Shown: one piece after another, positions 10,204-18,602 of the stretch
Layout: each line of letters starts with the position of its first letter
Numbering within the stretch: position 1 is the first letter of the stretch
DNA from: Bog-473 sp036268485
GTDB lineage: Bacteria > Actinomycetota > Acidimicrobiia > Acidimicrobiales > RAAP-2
Assembly (NCBI GenBank): GCA_036268485.1
Contig: DATAUC010000067.1
Coordinates: forward strand, 1 to 64,000
Direction: 5' to 3'
Length of the DNA: 64,000 bases
Program-made: the position numbers and the translations under genes
Notes under the pieces: generated by a model
What the model was told of the DNA's origin: nothing
The model's input: the letters and a program-made list of their open reading frames with translations, nothing else
Databases searched by the model: none

Positions 10204-13200
10204 ATGCTGGTGGCTGAAGGCCCTTCCGTGATCACCGAGGTCGCAACCATCATGTTCACCGACATTGTGGGCTCGACCGAGCTATCCCAACGTCTGTCGT
10301 CTGACGCGGCGGACGAGGTTCGTCGAAATCACTTTTCGATTCTGCGCCAAGCAATCGCCGAAGCAGGTGGCACCGAGGTGAAGAATCTCGGCGACGGGCT
10401 CATGGCCGTCTTCGCCTCGAGTTCAACCGCATTGTCGTGCGCCGTGGCGATGCAACAGAAAGTCGACCGCGACAACCGGGACCATGAGCACTCCGTGGGT
10501 CTGCGGGTCGGGCTGAGCGGCGGAGAAGTCGTCAGCGAAGACAGCGACTACTGGGGAGACCCGGTCATCGAAGCGGCACGACTCTGCGCCCTCTGTTCCG
10601 GCGGACAGATCTTGGCGGCCGACATTGTGCGGGCCGTGGCCGGTCGGCGTAGCCCTCATGCTTGTCAATCGGTCGGACCACTCACCCTGAAAGGGTTACC
10701 CGACCCTGTCCAGACCGTGGAGGTGCTCTGGGAACCTCTGCCATACGTTGATCCCAACGCGCTTGTCCCCCTCCCAACAGCCTTGGCCCTCCAACCCTCC
10801 GTCGTCATGATTGGCCGAGATGTCGAGCTGATACAGATTGCCGACGCCACCAAGCGCGTCGCCAGTGGTGACGGACGCGAGGTACTCCTCGTCTCGGGTG
10901 AAGCGGGACTGGGTAAAACCACCTTGGTAGCCAAAGCGGCGCGCTCAGCCAATGCGACGGGGGCCTGCGTCCTCTTCGGCCACTGCGAAGAGGACCTCGC
11001 CACCCCATACCAGCTCTTTGCCGAGGCTCTTGGCCACTACGTCACCCACGCCGCCGAGGAAAGACTTCTCGCCTATGTGGAAGTCCACGGGTCGGAACTG
11101 GTCCGGCTGGTCCCGGCACTCGCCCAACGAATCTCTGACCTGCCAGCGTCGAAAGCCACCGACTCTGATACGGAACGGTATTTGCTCTTCGCTGCAGTCG
11201 TGGGTCTGTTGCGCATGGCATCGGAATACCAACCCATCATCCTTGTGCTGGATGATCTCCAGTGGGCGGATCGAGCGAGCCTGTTGCTACTGCGCCACCT
11301 GGCGGCGGCTGAGCCGACCATGCAGGTGCTCGCCATCGGCACCTACCGAGACACCGAGCTCACAATTTCTCACCCGCTCCTCGAAACTTTGGCCGCCCTC
11401 CATCGTTTGCCAGACGTGTCGCGCGTCAACCTGGCGGGATTCAACGACAGTGACGTAGTGGCCTTGCTGGAGGCCACTACTGGGTACACCCTCGATGACG
11501 CCGGCGTTGGGCTAGCTCATGCCGTGTGTCGTGAGACCGACGGAAATCCATTCTTTGTCACCGAGATACTGCGCCATCTGGCGGAGATCGGGATGCTCTA
11601 CCAAGACGCCACGGACCAATGGACGACGGCCGACTCCTTGGAGCACATTGCGCTGCCCGAAAGCGTGCGCATCGTGATAGGTGCGAGAGTCGGCCGGCTA
11701 GGCGAAGGCGCCCAACGAGTACTTTCCGTCGCTTCGGTCATCGGTCGCGACTTCGACATCGAACTTCTGGGCAAAGCGACCAATGCCTCCGAAGACGAAC
11801 TACTCGACATCCTCGACGCTGCTTCTGCTGTCGCCCTTTTGCGCGAGAGGACGGACACCTCTGGGCGCTACAACTTCGCCCACGCCCTCATTCAGCACAC
11901 CTTGTACGAGGACCTCGGTCCCACCCGCCGAGCGAGGACTCATCGAGTAGTGGCTGAAGCATTGGAAGAGTTGTGTGGAGACCAGCCAGGAACGAGGGTC
12001 GGCGAATTGGCTCGGCATTGGACCTTTGCCGCCCAACTCGTTGACCTCTTCAAGGCCATCGACTACTCCCGCCAGGCTGGTGAGTCTGCGCTGGTTGCAT
12101 TGGCGCCGGCGGACGCGCTGGCCTACTTCGCCCAGGCGCTCGAGCTGTATTCCCGAGTCGATCATCCCGATCCCGTTCTGGGTATCGATCTGGCCATCGG
12201 CCTTGGTACGGCTCAGCGCCAAGCCGGGGCTGCTGATTTTCGTGAGACTCTCCTCGATGCGTCTCGCCGGGCCGCGGATCTCAACGACACCGAGCGACTC
12301 GTCGCTGCCGCCCTGGCCAACAACCGTGGTACCTACAGTGCAGCCGGTTCCATAGACGCCGAGCGGGTCCAGATCCTCGAGATGGTCCAGGAACGGCTCG
12401 CTCCGGATGACCACAACCGAGCGCTCATCCTCGCCACCCTGTGCTCCGAAGTCAGCTATGGAGCACCATTGGAGCGCCGAAAGGCTCTCGCCGACGAGGC
12501 TGTGGCCATTGCGCGGTCTTCGGGTGATGATGCCGTAATAGTCCGAGTTCTCAACCTCATCTCGCTTTCGCTCATGGTGCCCTCCATGCTTGAGCAGTCC
12601 TTGGCCTGGACGTCAGACGCCATGCTTCGGGCCGAGCGAGTTGGTGACCCTGTCATGTTCTTCACGGCTGCCGGAACCCATGGCATCGCAGCTGCTCACA
12701 CCGGGGATACTGACGAATTTGACCGTTGCCTCGAGATCATGACGCCACTGGACAACCAAATTAATCAGTCGCTCTTGAGCTGGAGACTCAACATGCGACG
12801 CTCCGTGCGGGCCATGATCGCCGGGGATCATGAACAGGCCGAACAGTTCGCCAATGATGCCTTCCAGTTCGGCACGGACAGCGGTCAACCCGACGCGCTC
12901 ATTCTTTTCGGCGCCAACCTGGTCACCGTCAATCTCCAGCGAGGGACGCTGCACGACATGGTGCCCATGTTCGAGCAATTCGTCGCTGACAATCCAGGGC
13001 TACCCGTATTTGCCGCTGTACTGGCCGCGGCTCATGCAGATGGTGACCGCCTGGACAACGCTCGACGGGTGTTGGCGGAGTTCGCCGCCACTGATTACTC
13101 CCTTCCCTTGGACCAGGGTTGGCTCACCGGAATGATTGGATTCTCCTTGGCCGCTATTGAGTGCCGCGATCCGGACTACGCGGCACAACTCTTCGACCGG

Positions 13201-13536
13201 CTTGCGCCGTGGGCCGAGCATTGGGCCCTGCTGACTGCGGGGACCGTGGAGGGTCCGGTCAGCCAGTACCTCGGCGCCCTAGCCACGGTCCTCGGCCGTT
13301 TTGACGAGGCGAATGCCTACTTTGTCCAAGCAGCCGAGTCGTGTGTCAAGACATCCGCCAAGTACTTCGCCGCCCAAACGGATCTCTGGTGGGGAACAAT
13401 GCTGGCTGAGCGAAACGCTGTCGGTGACATCGAGCGGGCCAAGGATCTTCTTTCCAGGGCGCACGCTGCCGCAGTAGCCAACAACTACGGCACGGTGGAG
13501 CGACGCTCCTCGGCCGCACTACTTACGTTGCCCTGA
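10204..13536 (+). CDS. Class III cyclase fused to an AAA-type ATPase and helical repeats (large regulator)
   Basis: About 1110 residues in three parts. An N-terminal class III cyclase domain (residues about 10-185) has metal Asp residues in FTDIVGST and LGDGLMAVF, the Lys in EVKNLGDG and an Arg in VIEAARL; the transition-state Asn position is Ile. An AAA/STAND-type ATPase follows, with Walker A SGEAGLGKTT and Walker B IILVLDDLQWAD. The last 500 residues are helical and TPR-like. No LuxR helix-turn-helix is seen at the end. These proteins are common in actinobacteria, but their ligands are unknown. The chosen ATG at 10204 is 24 codons inside a longer open frame that would begin just after tRNA-Pro. 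Confidence 0.85.
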   Translation: MLVAEGPSVITEVATIMFTDIVGSTELSQRLSSDAADEVRRNHFSILRQAIAEAGGTEVKNLGDGLMAVFASSSTALSCAVAMQQKVDRDNRDHEHSVGLRVGLSGGEVVSEDSDYWGDPVIEAARLCALCSGGQILAADIVRAVAGRRSPHACQSVGPLTLKGLPDPVQTVEVLWEPLPYVDPNALVPLPTALALQPSVVMIGRDVELIQIADATKRVASGDGREVLLVSGEAGLGKTTLVAKAARSANATGACVLFGHCEEDLATPYQLFAEALGHYVTHAAEERLLAYVEVHGSELVRLVPALAQRISDLPASKATDSDTERYLLFAAVVGLLRMASEYQPIILVLDDLQWADRASLLLLRHLAAAEPTMQVLAIGTYRDTELTISHPLLETLAALHRLPDVSRVNLAGFNDSDVVALLEATTGYTLDDAGVGLAHAVCRETDGNPFFVTEILRHLAEIGMLYQDATDQWTTADSLEHIALPESVRIVIGARVGRLGEGAQRVLSVASVIGRDFDIELLGKATNASEDELLDILDAASAVALLRERTDTSGRYNFAHALIQHTLYEDLGPTRRARTHRVVAEALEELCGDQPGTRVGELARHWTFAAQLVDLFKAIDYSRQAGESALVALAPADALAYFAQALELYSRVDHPDPVLGIDLAIGLGTAQRQAGAADFRETLLDASRRAADLNDTERLVAAALANNRGTYSAAGSIDAERVQILEMVQERLAPDDHNRALILATLCSEVSYGAPLERRKALADEAVAIARSSGDDAVIVRVLNLISLSLMVPSMLEQSLAWTSDAMLRAERVGDPVMFFTAAGTHGIAAAHTGDTDEFDRCLEIMTPLDNQINQSLLSWRLNMRRSVRAMIAGDHEQAEQFANDAFQFGTDSGQPDALILFGANLVTVNLQRGTLHDMVPMFEQFVADNPGLPVFAAVLAAAHADGDRLDNARRVLAEFAATDYSLPLDQGWLTGMIGFSLAAIECRDPDYAAQLFDRLAPWAEHWALLTAGTVEGPVSQYLGALATVLGRFDEANAYFVQAAESCVKTSAKYFAAQTDLWWGTMLAERNAVGDIERAKDLLSRAHAAAVANNYGTVERRSSAALLTLP

Positions 13537-13584
13537 ACACGGCTCGTTTGCGCCATGGGACGTCCGGGGAGGCGTGCCGGCCTC

Positions 13585-14088
13585 TCAGCCGTAGGTAACC
13601 GTGGCGCTGTTCACCTGGGCCGAAATGCTCCCGGAATAGGCATGCGCTGTGTTTCCGGCAAACGCGAGTCCTGCCTGTGTTTCGGAGAACTGCACGTGAA
13701 TCGGGCCCGATGCCGTGAGCGCTTCTCCGGCCGGACAGGAAAATGGCCCGGTTCGATGACCGGCGTGAGCGTTGCCGTCCGGCTCTGTTCGGACGTAATA
13801 ATTCCGAGCTCTCCCAGGGGCGCGGTGAGGACATTCGTCGCCGTCAATTGGAGTGAGGAGGACACGGACGCCAGCCGCTGCATCCGAGTACGTACTGGTT
13901 GCGGCGCCGCCGAGGCCCGTGGCGGTCGACCCATGCGCTACATCGCCGCAATTTGGGAGCAGGAGACCGGTGCCGGCATGGGGACCTTCCAAGAGCCCGA
14001 GAAGGGATATCCATTCCATCCGTCCAAGGGCAGGCCAATGGGCAACAGGGCCGAACCGCTGAAAGGCGACTCCTGTCAGGGTCGTCAA
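13585..14088 (-). pseudogene. Probable degraded secreted-protein gene with two compensating frameshifts
   Basis: One minus-strand frame is open for 167 codons from a TTG at 14088, and its ends look coding (for example VQFSETQAGLAFAGNTAHAY near the C-terminus, small-residue rich like an exported beta protein). In the middle, about 13737-13874, a different frame is more convincing (LASVSSSLQLTATNVLTAP and LGIITSEQSRTATLTPVIEP) and by my count has the higher GC at third positions (about 73% against 55%). Shifting out of frame and back would give a continuous low-complexity exported protein. I therefore read this as a decayed gene or one with assembly errors. The family is not recognised. It would be the last gene downstream of parA. 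Confidence 0.35.
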
Positions 14089-14146
14089 TCATGGAACGTG
14101 AAGCATCCGATTCGCTCGGAGGATCAGTCTGGCGAACTGGACGGAG

Positions 14147-14539
14147 TCAGCTGCGCCGCAGGGTGATGCTGCACCACGCCCGCTTCCGGCACGACGGGCA
14201 CGTCATGCGGCGGTCGAACTGGCCCCTGGGCAACCATCCGCCGAAGGGGAACTGGAAGATCAGGAGATCGAGCACCCCGATGTGAGAGACCTGGCGACAG
14301 CGTTCGCACTCCACCGTGAAAGTGCCCCGATCGACCAGAGGATTGTCTGACGTTGCCCGCACGCTGTCGGACTCGGCCCGCGCTCCCGAATACAACGCTC
14401 GCTTCCCGACGGGAAGCGCCACCGTGGACGACGCCGCCGGGTGCGTCCCTTCTCCGCTGGCGTTGGTGGATGACGGGACCCAGAACAGCGCCCGCTTTCC
14501 CAGCGGGTCGGGCGCGGGCTGTCCCGTGCGTTCGACCAT
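14147..14539 (-). CDS. Small zinc-ribbon protein following ParA
   Basis: The C-terminal 58 residues carry CERC and CPSC plus WLPRGQFDRRM between them, a pattern I recall from small uncharacterised actinobacterial proteins. The first 70 residues are low-complexity and contain an imperfect duplication (GKRALFW and GKRALYS). The ATG at 14539 is three bases past the parA stop, suggesting coupling. A GTG at 14362 would give a 71-residue protein made almost only of the zinc ribbon, so the start is uncertain. Function unknown; two CxxC pairs suggest one bound zinc ion. Confidence 0.6.
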   Translation of the reverse strand: MVERTGQPAPDPLGKRALFWVPSSTNASGEGTHPAASSTVALPVGKRALYSGARAESDSVRATSDNPLVDRGTFTVECERCRQVSHIGVLDLLIFQFPFGGWLPRGQFDRRMTCPSCRKRAWCSITLRRS

Positions 14540-14542
14540 CCG

Positions 14543-15316
14543 TCAGATTGCCCTCATGGCGTCGTAGACCTGGGTGGCCAGGGCGCGATAGGCGGCTGCC
14601 CCGGGCGACGACGGCGCATGTTGCAAGACCGAGCGGCCGAGCGCCGGAGCTTCGGCGAAGCGGACCGACTTCGGAACGGGAGGATTGAAGACGGGAAGGC
14701 CATAGAGCTCTTCCACCTGGGCCAGCACAGTGCGGGCGTGGGTGGTCCGTCCGTCGTACATGGTCGCAATCACGCCCAGGACTTGCAGCTTCTCATTGGC
14801 GAACTGGCGCACGTCTTCGATGGTCTCCATCAGTTGGCCCACACCCCGATGGCTCAGTGCTTCGCACTGGAGAGGTATGACGACAGCTTCCGCCGCAGTG
14901 AGGCCGTTGATCGTCAGGACGCCCAGCGAAGGCGGGCAGTCGATGAGCACCACGTCGTGCTCGCTCAAGATCGGTTGCAAAGCCCGGGTCAGCACGTGCT
15001 CTCGGCCGGTCCGGCTGAGCAGATGCACCTCGGCGCCCGCCAGATCGATGGTGGCTGGAATCAGGCTCAGCCCTTCGATGCCCGGGACGTCGCGCCGCAC
15101 GTCAGCCACACGGGCTCGGCGCACCAACACGTCATGCAGGGAAGACGCGAGATCGTCAGGATTGAACCCGAGGGAGTACGTGAGGCAGGCCTGAGGATCG
15201 AGGTCGACGACCAGGACACGTTTCCCTTGCTCGGCCAAGGCAACCCCGAGGGACTGCACGGTGGTCGTTTTGGCGACTCCGCCCTTTTGATTCGCGACCG
15301 CCACGACTTTGACCAC
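14543..15316 (-). CDS. ParA family ATPase
   Basis: A 257-residue MinD/ParA-type P-loop ATPase. The deviant Walker A motif KGGVAKTTT is at about 11-19, with VVDLDPQ and VLIDCPPSLG as further nucleotide-binding motifs. Chromosomal ParA positions DNA with ParB; no parB lies next to this copy, so it is an orphan that may position another cargo or act as a Soj-like regulator. A small zinc-ribbon gene follows three bases after the stop. The gene is divergent from the VOC gene across a 72-bp region containing two inverted repeats. Confidence 0.92.
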   Translation of the reverse strand: MVKVVAVANQKGGVAKTTTVQSLGVALAEQGKRVLVVDLDPQACLTYSLGFNPDDLASSLHDVLVRRARVADVRRDVPGIEGLSLIPATIDLAGAEVHLLSRTGREHVLTRALQPILSEHDVVLIDCPPSLGVLTINGLTAAEAVVIPLQCEALSHRGVGQLMETIEDVRQFANEKLQVLGVIATMYDGRTTHARTVLAQVEELYGLPVFNPPVPKSVRFAEAPALGRSVLQHAPSSPGAAAYRALATQVYDAMRAI

Positions 15317-15326
15317 GGAGCGAGTC

Positions 15327-15342
15327 TAGGACTGCCGTCCTA
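15327..15342. promoter_or_regulatory. Inverted repeat upstream of parA
   Basis: TAGGAC and GTCCTA are perfect six-base arms around TGCC, 11 bp upstream of the parA start codon, in the parA/VOC divergent region. The position suits an operator or a leader hairpin. No binding protein can be named. Confidence 0.35.
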
Positions 15343-15352
15343 CGAGATCAGC

Positions 15353-15379
15353 GTTGACGTGGGGACCAGCCCCGTCAAC
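15353..15379. promoter_or_regulatory. GTTGACG / CGTCAAC inverted repeat before the VOC gene
   Basis: Two perfect seven-base arms, GTTGACG at 15353-15359 and CGTCAAC at 15373-15379, flank 13 bases that contain GGGG and CCC and could extend the stem. The element ends nine bases before the VOC GTG start, so it could be an operator or an RNA hairpin masking the ribosome site, which is otherwise poor. Confidence 0.35.
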
Positions 15380-15388
15380 ACTGGTTCC

Positions 15389-15760
15389 GTGCCTATCTCC
15401 CACATCCAGCTCTTCTCCATCCCCGTGTCGGACCAAGATCGGGCGCTCCGCTTCTATGTCGAGACTCTTGGGTTCGACCTCGTGGCCGACAGCGCCATGG
15501 GACCCGACATGCGCTGGGTGCAGGTTCGTCCGCCCGGTTCTTCCACCTCCATCACCCTGGTGACATGGTTCGCCACCATGGAAGCCGGAAGCCTGAAGGG
15601 GACAGTGCTCGAGACGGACGCCCTGGAAAACGATGTCCGTCAGTTGGAGAACAAGGGCGTCGTGGTCAGCGACATTGAGACAGCACCCTGGGGCCGCTTC
15701 GTCACCTTTGACGATCCCGATGGCAACGGCCTCATCCTGCAAGAGACGACGGGCGTTTAG
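15389..15760 (+). CDS. VOC family (glyoxalase/bleomycin-resistance fold) protein
   Basis: A 123-residue vicinal-oxygen-chelate protein. It starts with HIQLFSIPVSDQDRALRFYVETLGF and ends with PWGRFVTFDDPDGNGLILQE, the usual paired beta-alpha-beta-beta-beta modules with metal ligands around His (HIQ) and the final Glu. Members include glyoxalases, dioxygenases and drug-binding proteins, so the substrate cannot be assigned. The GTG at 15389 is the start that gives the family's usual beginning. Its TAG stop overlaps the stop of the convergent DUF3089 gene by two bases. Confidence 0.85.
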   Translation: MPISHIQLFSIPVSDQDRALRFYVETLGFDLVADSAMGPDMRWVQVRPPGSSTSITLVTWFATMEAGSLKGTVLETDALENDVRQLENKGVVVSDIETAPWGRFVTFDDPDGNGLILQETTGV

Positions 15761-16911
15761 CGATACGCCTTTTCCTGGAGCGCCACATCCAGGACGAGAT
15801 TGCCCAGAGCCAGATTGACGTCGTCAACGTGAAGGCCCCAAGCCGGACCAAGCACCGGCGTCACGGTGGGGCGGGGGTCGCCGCCAGAGGCCAGGCTGGT
15901 GACCTGCAACCAGGTGGCTCCTCCCAAGCTTTCACACGTGGCGCTGTACAAGTTGGGGAACGTGACCCAAGGCGTCGACACGTTCACCCCGGACACCTTG
16001 GTGGACGCGCTCGGGAAATACGGTTGCAGCACTGACGGGCCACTGGACAAGTTGGCCGGATTCACGCAGGCCACTTGCTGCCCGGTTGACGTGGTCTGAT
16101 CAGATTGCGCGCTGACCCCTTGGGCCGGACGTCCAAAAAGAGCGTTCGCCGGCGGCGTGGTGCCGAAGGTCGAGTAGGCGATCACGCACCCGGTTTTGAA
16201 AACCGAGGCGCAGGTGGGGATGTGCTGGAAGCTGCCGCCGACATCCTGGCCGACGGGGACCTGCACATTGCCGCCCAGAATGATGGCACTGACCATGCGG
16301 GCGCGCAGTGCTGGACTGGGATCGATTTGCTGGCTGAGCAGCCGGATCAGCATGGCGGCCCCCTGGGAATGTCCGATGAAGATGATGGGCCGCCCCTGGT
16401 TGTCATGAGCTAGGTAGTCCTTCCAGCCGGCCAGCAGGCTGTCGTAAGCCACCAGGGTCGGCTTGGCTGTCGGAGTCAGCGCCTTGACCAGCCCAGCCGA
16501 CGTCACCTGGCGGTACATCGGCGCCCAGACCCGGCAGACCTGGGAAAAGCGGGACGCCTGCAGCTGGGCGACTCCGGTCTCGGCCGCCTGAATGGTCAAG
16601 TCGGCGTTCACCGTCTTCTCGCCTGAGACCGTTGGGTAGACGTAGAAGCAGTCGAACTTTGATTTCGGATTGTCCTTGGCCGAAGACGGCTGTGAGGCAC
16701 CCGTGGCCGAGACTGACGTGGCACTCAGCGATGCCGTGCAGGGATCATCGGCCAGACCGGGCCGACAGAGCCAGACGGTGCGAGCGGGCGCCCCTCCCTT
16801 GGAGATTGCGGCCGAACTGGCGCTGGCCCCGATGGTGACCATGGCGGCCACGCCAGCCAGGATGGCCAACGACGATCCCAAGCGGCACACGATGCCCCGA
16901 CGACTCTTCAT
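15757..16911 (-). CDS. Secreted DUF3089 alpha/beta-hydrolase (lipase-like)
   Basis: A 384-residue exported protein. After a signal peptide (SLAILAGVAAMVTIGASASSAA) comes WLCRPGLADDPC and FDCFYVYPTV, the hallmark of DUF3089, and a nucleophile elbow GHSQGAA. Several paired cysteines suggest disulfides outside the cell. DUF3089 proteins are predicted esterases or lipases; the substrate is unknown. The ATG at 16911 has GGAG in front and leaves the palindrome at 16944 in the promoter, so I prefer it to a possible start at 16944. The gene is divergent from the DHA2 exporter. Confidence 0.87.
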   Translation of the reverse strand: MKSRRGIVCRLGSSLAILAGVAAMVTIGASASSAAISKGGAPARTVWLCRPGLADDPCTASLSATSVSATGASQPSSAKDNPKSKFDCFYVYPTVSGEKTVNADLTIQAAETGVAQLQASRFSQVCRVWAPMYRQVTSAGLVKALTPTAKPTLVAYDSLLAGWKDYLAHDNQGRPIIFIGHSQGAAMLIRLLSQQIDPSPALRARMVSAIILGGNVQVPVGQDVGGSFQHIPTCASVFKTGCVIAYSTFGTTPPANALFGRPAQGVSAQSDQTTSTGQQVACVNPANLSSGPSVLQPYFPSASTKVSGVNVSTPWVTFPNLYSATCESLGGATWLQVTSLASGGDPRPTVTPVLGPAWGLHVDDVNLALGNLVLDVALQEKAYR

Positions 16912-16943
16912 GGTGCTCCTTCGCTGCCGCACGACTACCCCCA

Positions 16944-16955
16944 AGTATCGATACT
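16944..16955. promoter_or_regulatory. Perfect palindrome between DUF3089 gene and exporter
   Basis: AGTATCGATACT is a perfect 12-bp palindrome in the 142-bp divergent region, 33 bp upstream of the DUF3089 start. A second inverted repeat, TCCCCG-AA-CGGGGA, lies at 16969-16982. Exporters of this class are often controlled by a repressor binding such a site, but no regulator gene is adjacent. Confidence 0.45.
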
Positions 16956-17053
16956 AGGACGAGTGCACTCCCCGAACGGGGAAACAGGCCACCTCTGGGT
17001 CCGGGGACGAATAGGGTCAAGGGCTGCGACATGCGGGCAGTTCACGGCCCGCC

Positions 17054-18547
17054 GTGCAGTCGCATCTCGCCCGTCGTCAGGAAACCCAGTTCGTGCCCGC
17101 TTTCAACATCAACCAGAAGGTCGCCGTCAGCATCGTCTTCGTGTCGGCCATGTTCATGAACATCATGGACATCACCATCGTCAATGTGGCCCTGCCGACC
17201 ATCGGGCGGAACTTTCACATTGCCCCCACGGCCGTGGACGGAGTGGTCATTTCCTATCTGGTCAGCCTGGCTGTGTTCATTCCAGCCTCTGGGTGGCTGG
17301 GCGACCGCTTCGGTGGCAAGCGGGTCCTCATGTCCGCCGTCATCGTGTTCACGGTGGGTTCGGTCCTGTGCGGCCTGGCCCAGAACATGACCGAGCTGGT
17401 GTGCTTCCGCATTTTGCAGGGAGCCGGCGGCGGCATGTTGGCTCCCGTGGGCATGGCGATGCTCTTCCGGGTCTTCCCGCCCGCCGAGCGCATCCGGGCG
17501 TCGAGCATCCTGACCGTCCCGACCACGCTTGCACCGGCGCTCGGCCCCGTCCTCGGTGGCCTCCTCGTCACCGACCTGTCGTGGCGCTGGGTGTTCTTCG
17601 TCAACCTCCCCCTGGGCATCGCGGCCGTGACCTTCGGCGCACTCTTCCTCCAGAAGGTGCCCGCCATCGACGCCGGACGGTTCGACGTTCCCGGGTTCGT
17701 TCTGGGCGGGGCCGGACTGGGGCTTCTCATGTACGGCGTCTCGGAAGGTCCCCTGAAAAGCTGGTCCTCCCCCTTGGTCATCATCACGTGCCTTGTCGGC
17801 GCTGCGCTCATGACGGCCATGGTCATGGTGGAGCTACGCACCACTCGGCCCATGGTGGAATTGCGGCTGCTCACTGGTCGGCTGTTCCGCTCGTCCAACG
17901 CAGTGATGTTCCTCGCCTCGGCCGCCTTCTTGGGCACTTTGTACCTGGTGCCGTTGTACTTTCAGGATGCCCGTGGTCTCAGCGCGCTGCAGTCAGGACT
18001 TTCAACCTTTCCCGAAGCATTCGGCGTCATGATCGGGGCGCAGATTGCCAGCCGGCTCATCTACCCCCGACTTGGACCGCGCCGTCACATCACCGGCGGC
18101 CTAATCGGCCTCACGTTGACCATGTTGCTGTTGACCCAAATCAGCGTCACGACCAACTTGTGGCTCATCCGCGGCATCATGTTCACCCTCGGGTTGATGA
18201 TGGGCCAGGTGTTCGTGCCCAACCAAGCCGCTTCATTCGCCCAGATATCTCCGGCTTCGACGGGCCGAGCTTCCACCTTGTTCAATACCGGTCGACAGGT
18301 CGGGAGTGCGGTCGGCGTGGCCATCCTGTCCACCGTGCTCATCGGAGTCGAGTCGACCCAAACCGGTGGATCGTTGCATGCCAACATGCGGGCGTACCAC
18401 CTGGCGTTCGGAGCCGCCGCCCTCTTTGCTGTCGCCGCGGCCGGCTTTGCCCTCACCATCCATGACAGCGACGCCGCTGAGACGATGGTCCGCCGGCACA
18501 AGACGGCGGCCAGTCAAACAGACACGGTGCAGGAGAGCATCGCCTAA
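17054..18547 (+). CDS. DHA2 family MFS drug/metabolite exporter (EmrB/QacA type)
   Basis: A 497-residue inner-membrane transporter with about 14 hydrophobic segments. Family motifs include MDITIVNVALPTIG in the first helix, GWLGDRFGGKRV (motif A) after the second, and GPVLGGLL (motif C, antiporter signature) in the fifth. DHA2 proteins export drugs, dyes or metabolites by proton antiport; the substrate cannot be told. The start is the GTG at 17054, with a GTG at 17093 also possible since the first helix begins later. The gene runs towards the LOG-family gene with a 55-bp gap. Confidence 0.9.
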   Translation: MQSHLARRQETQFVPAFNINQKVAVSIVFVSAMFMNIMDITIVNVALPTIGRNFHIAPTAVDGVVISYLVSLAVFIPASGWLGDRFGGKRVLMSAVIVFTVGSVLCGLAQNMTELVCFRILQGAGGGMLAPVGMAMLFRVFPPAERIRASSILTVPTTLAPALGPVLGGLLVTDLSWRWVFFVNLPLGIAAVTFGALFLQKVPAIDAGRFDVPGFVLGGAGLGLLMYGVSEGPLKSWSSPLVIITCLVGAALMTAMVMVELRTTRPMVELRLLTGRLFRSSNAVMFLASAAFLGTLYLVPLYFQDARGLSALQSGLSTFPEAFGVMIGAQIASRLIYPRLGPRRHITGGLIGLTLTMLLLTQISVTTNLWLIRGIMFTLGLMMGQVFVPNQAASFAQISPASTGRASTLFNTGRQVGSAVGVAILSTVLIGVESTQTGGSLHANMRAYHLAFGAAALFAVAAAGFALTIHDSDAAETMVRRHKTAASQTDTVQESIA

Positions 18548-18602
18548 GGCACCACTCTCGAGCACGATTGCCCGGAGTACGCCCACCAAGGAGACTGCGG
18601 GC

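Noticed and set aside
16963..18465. A 500-codon plus-strand frame overlapping the DHA2 exporter
   Set aside because: Its product is Arg/His/Pro-rich without hydrophobic segments, whereas the overlapping frame is a clear transporter.
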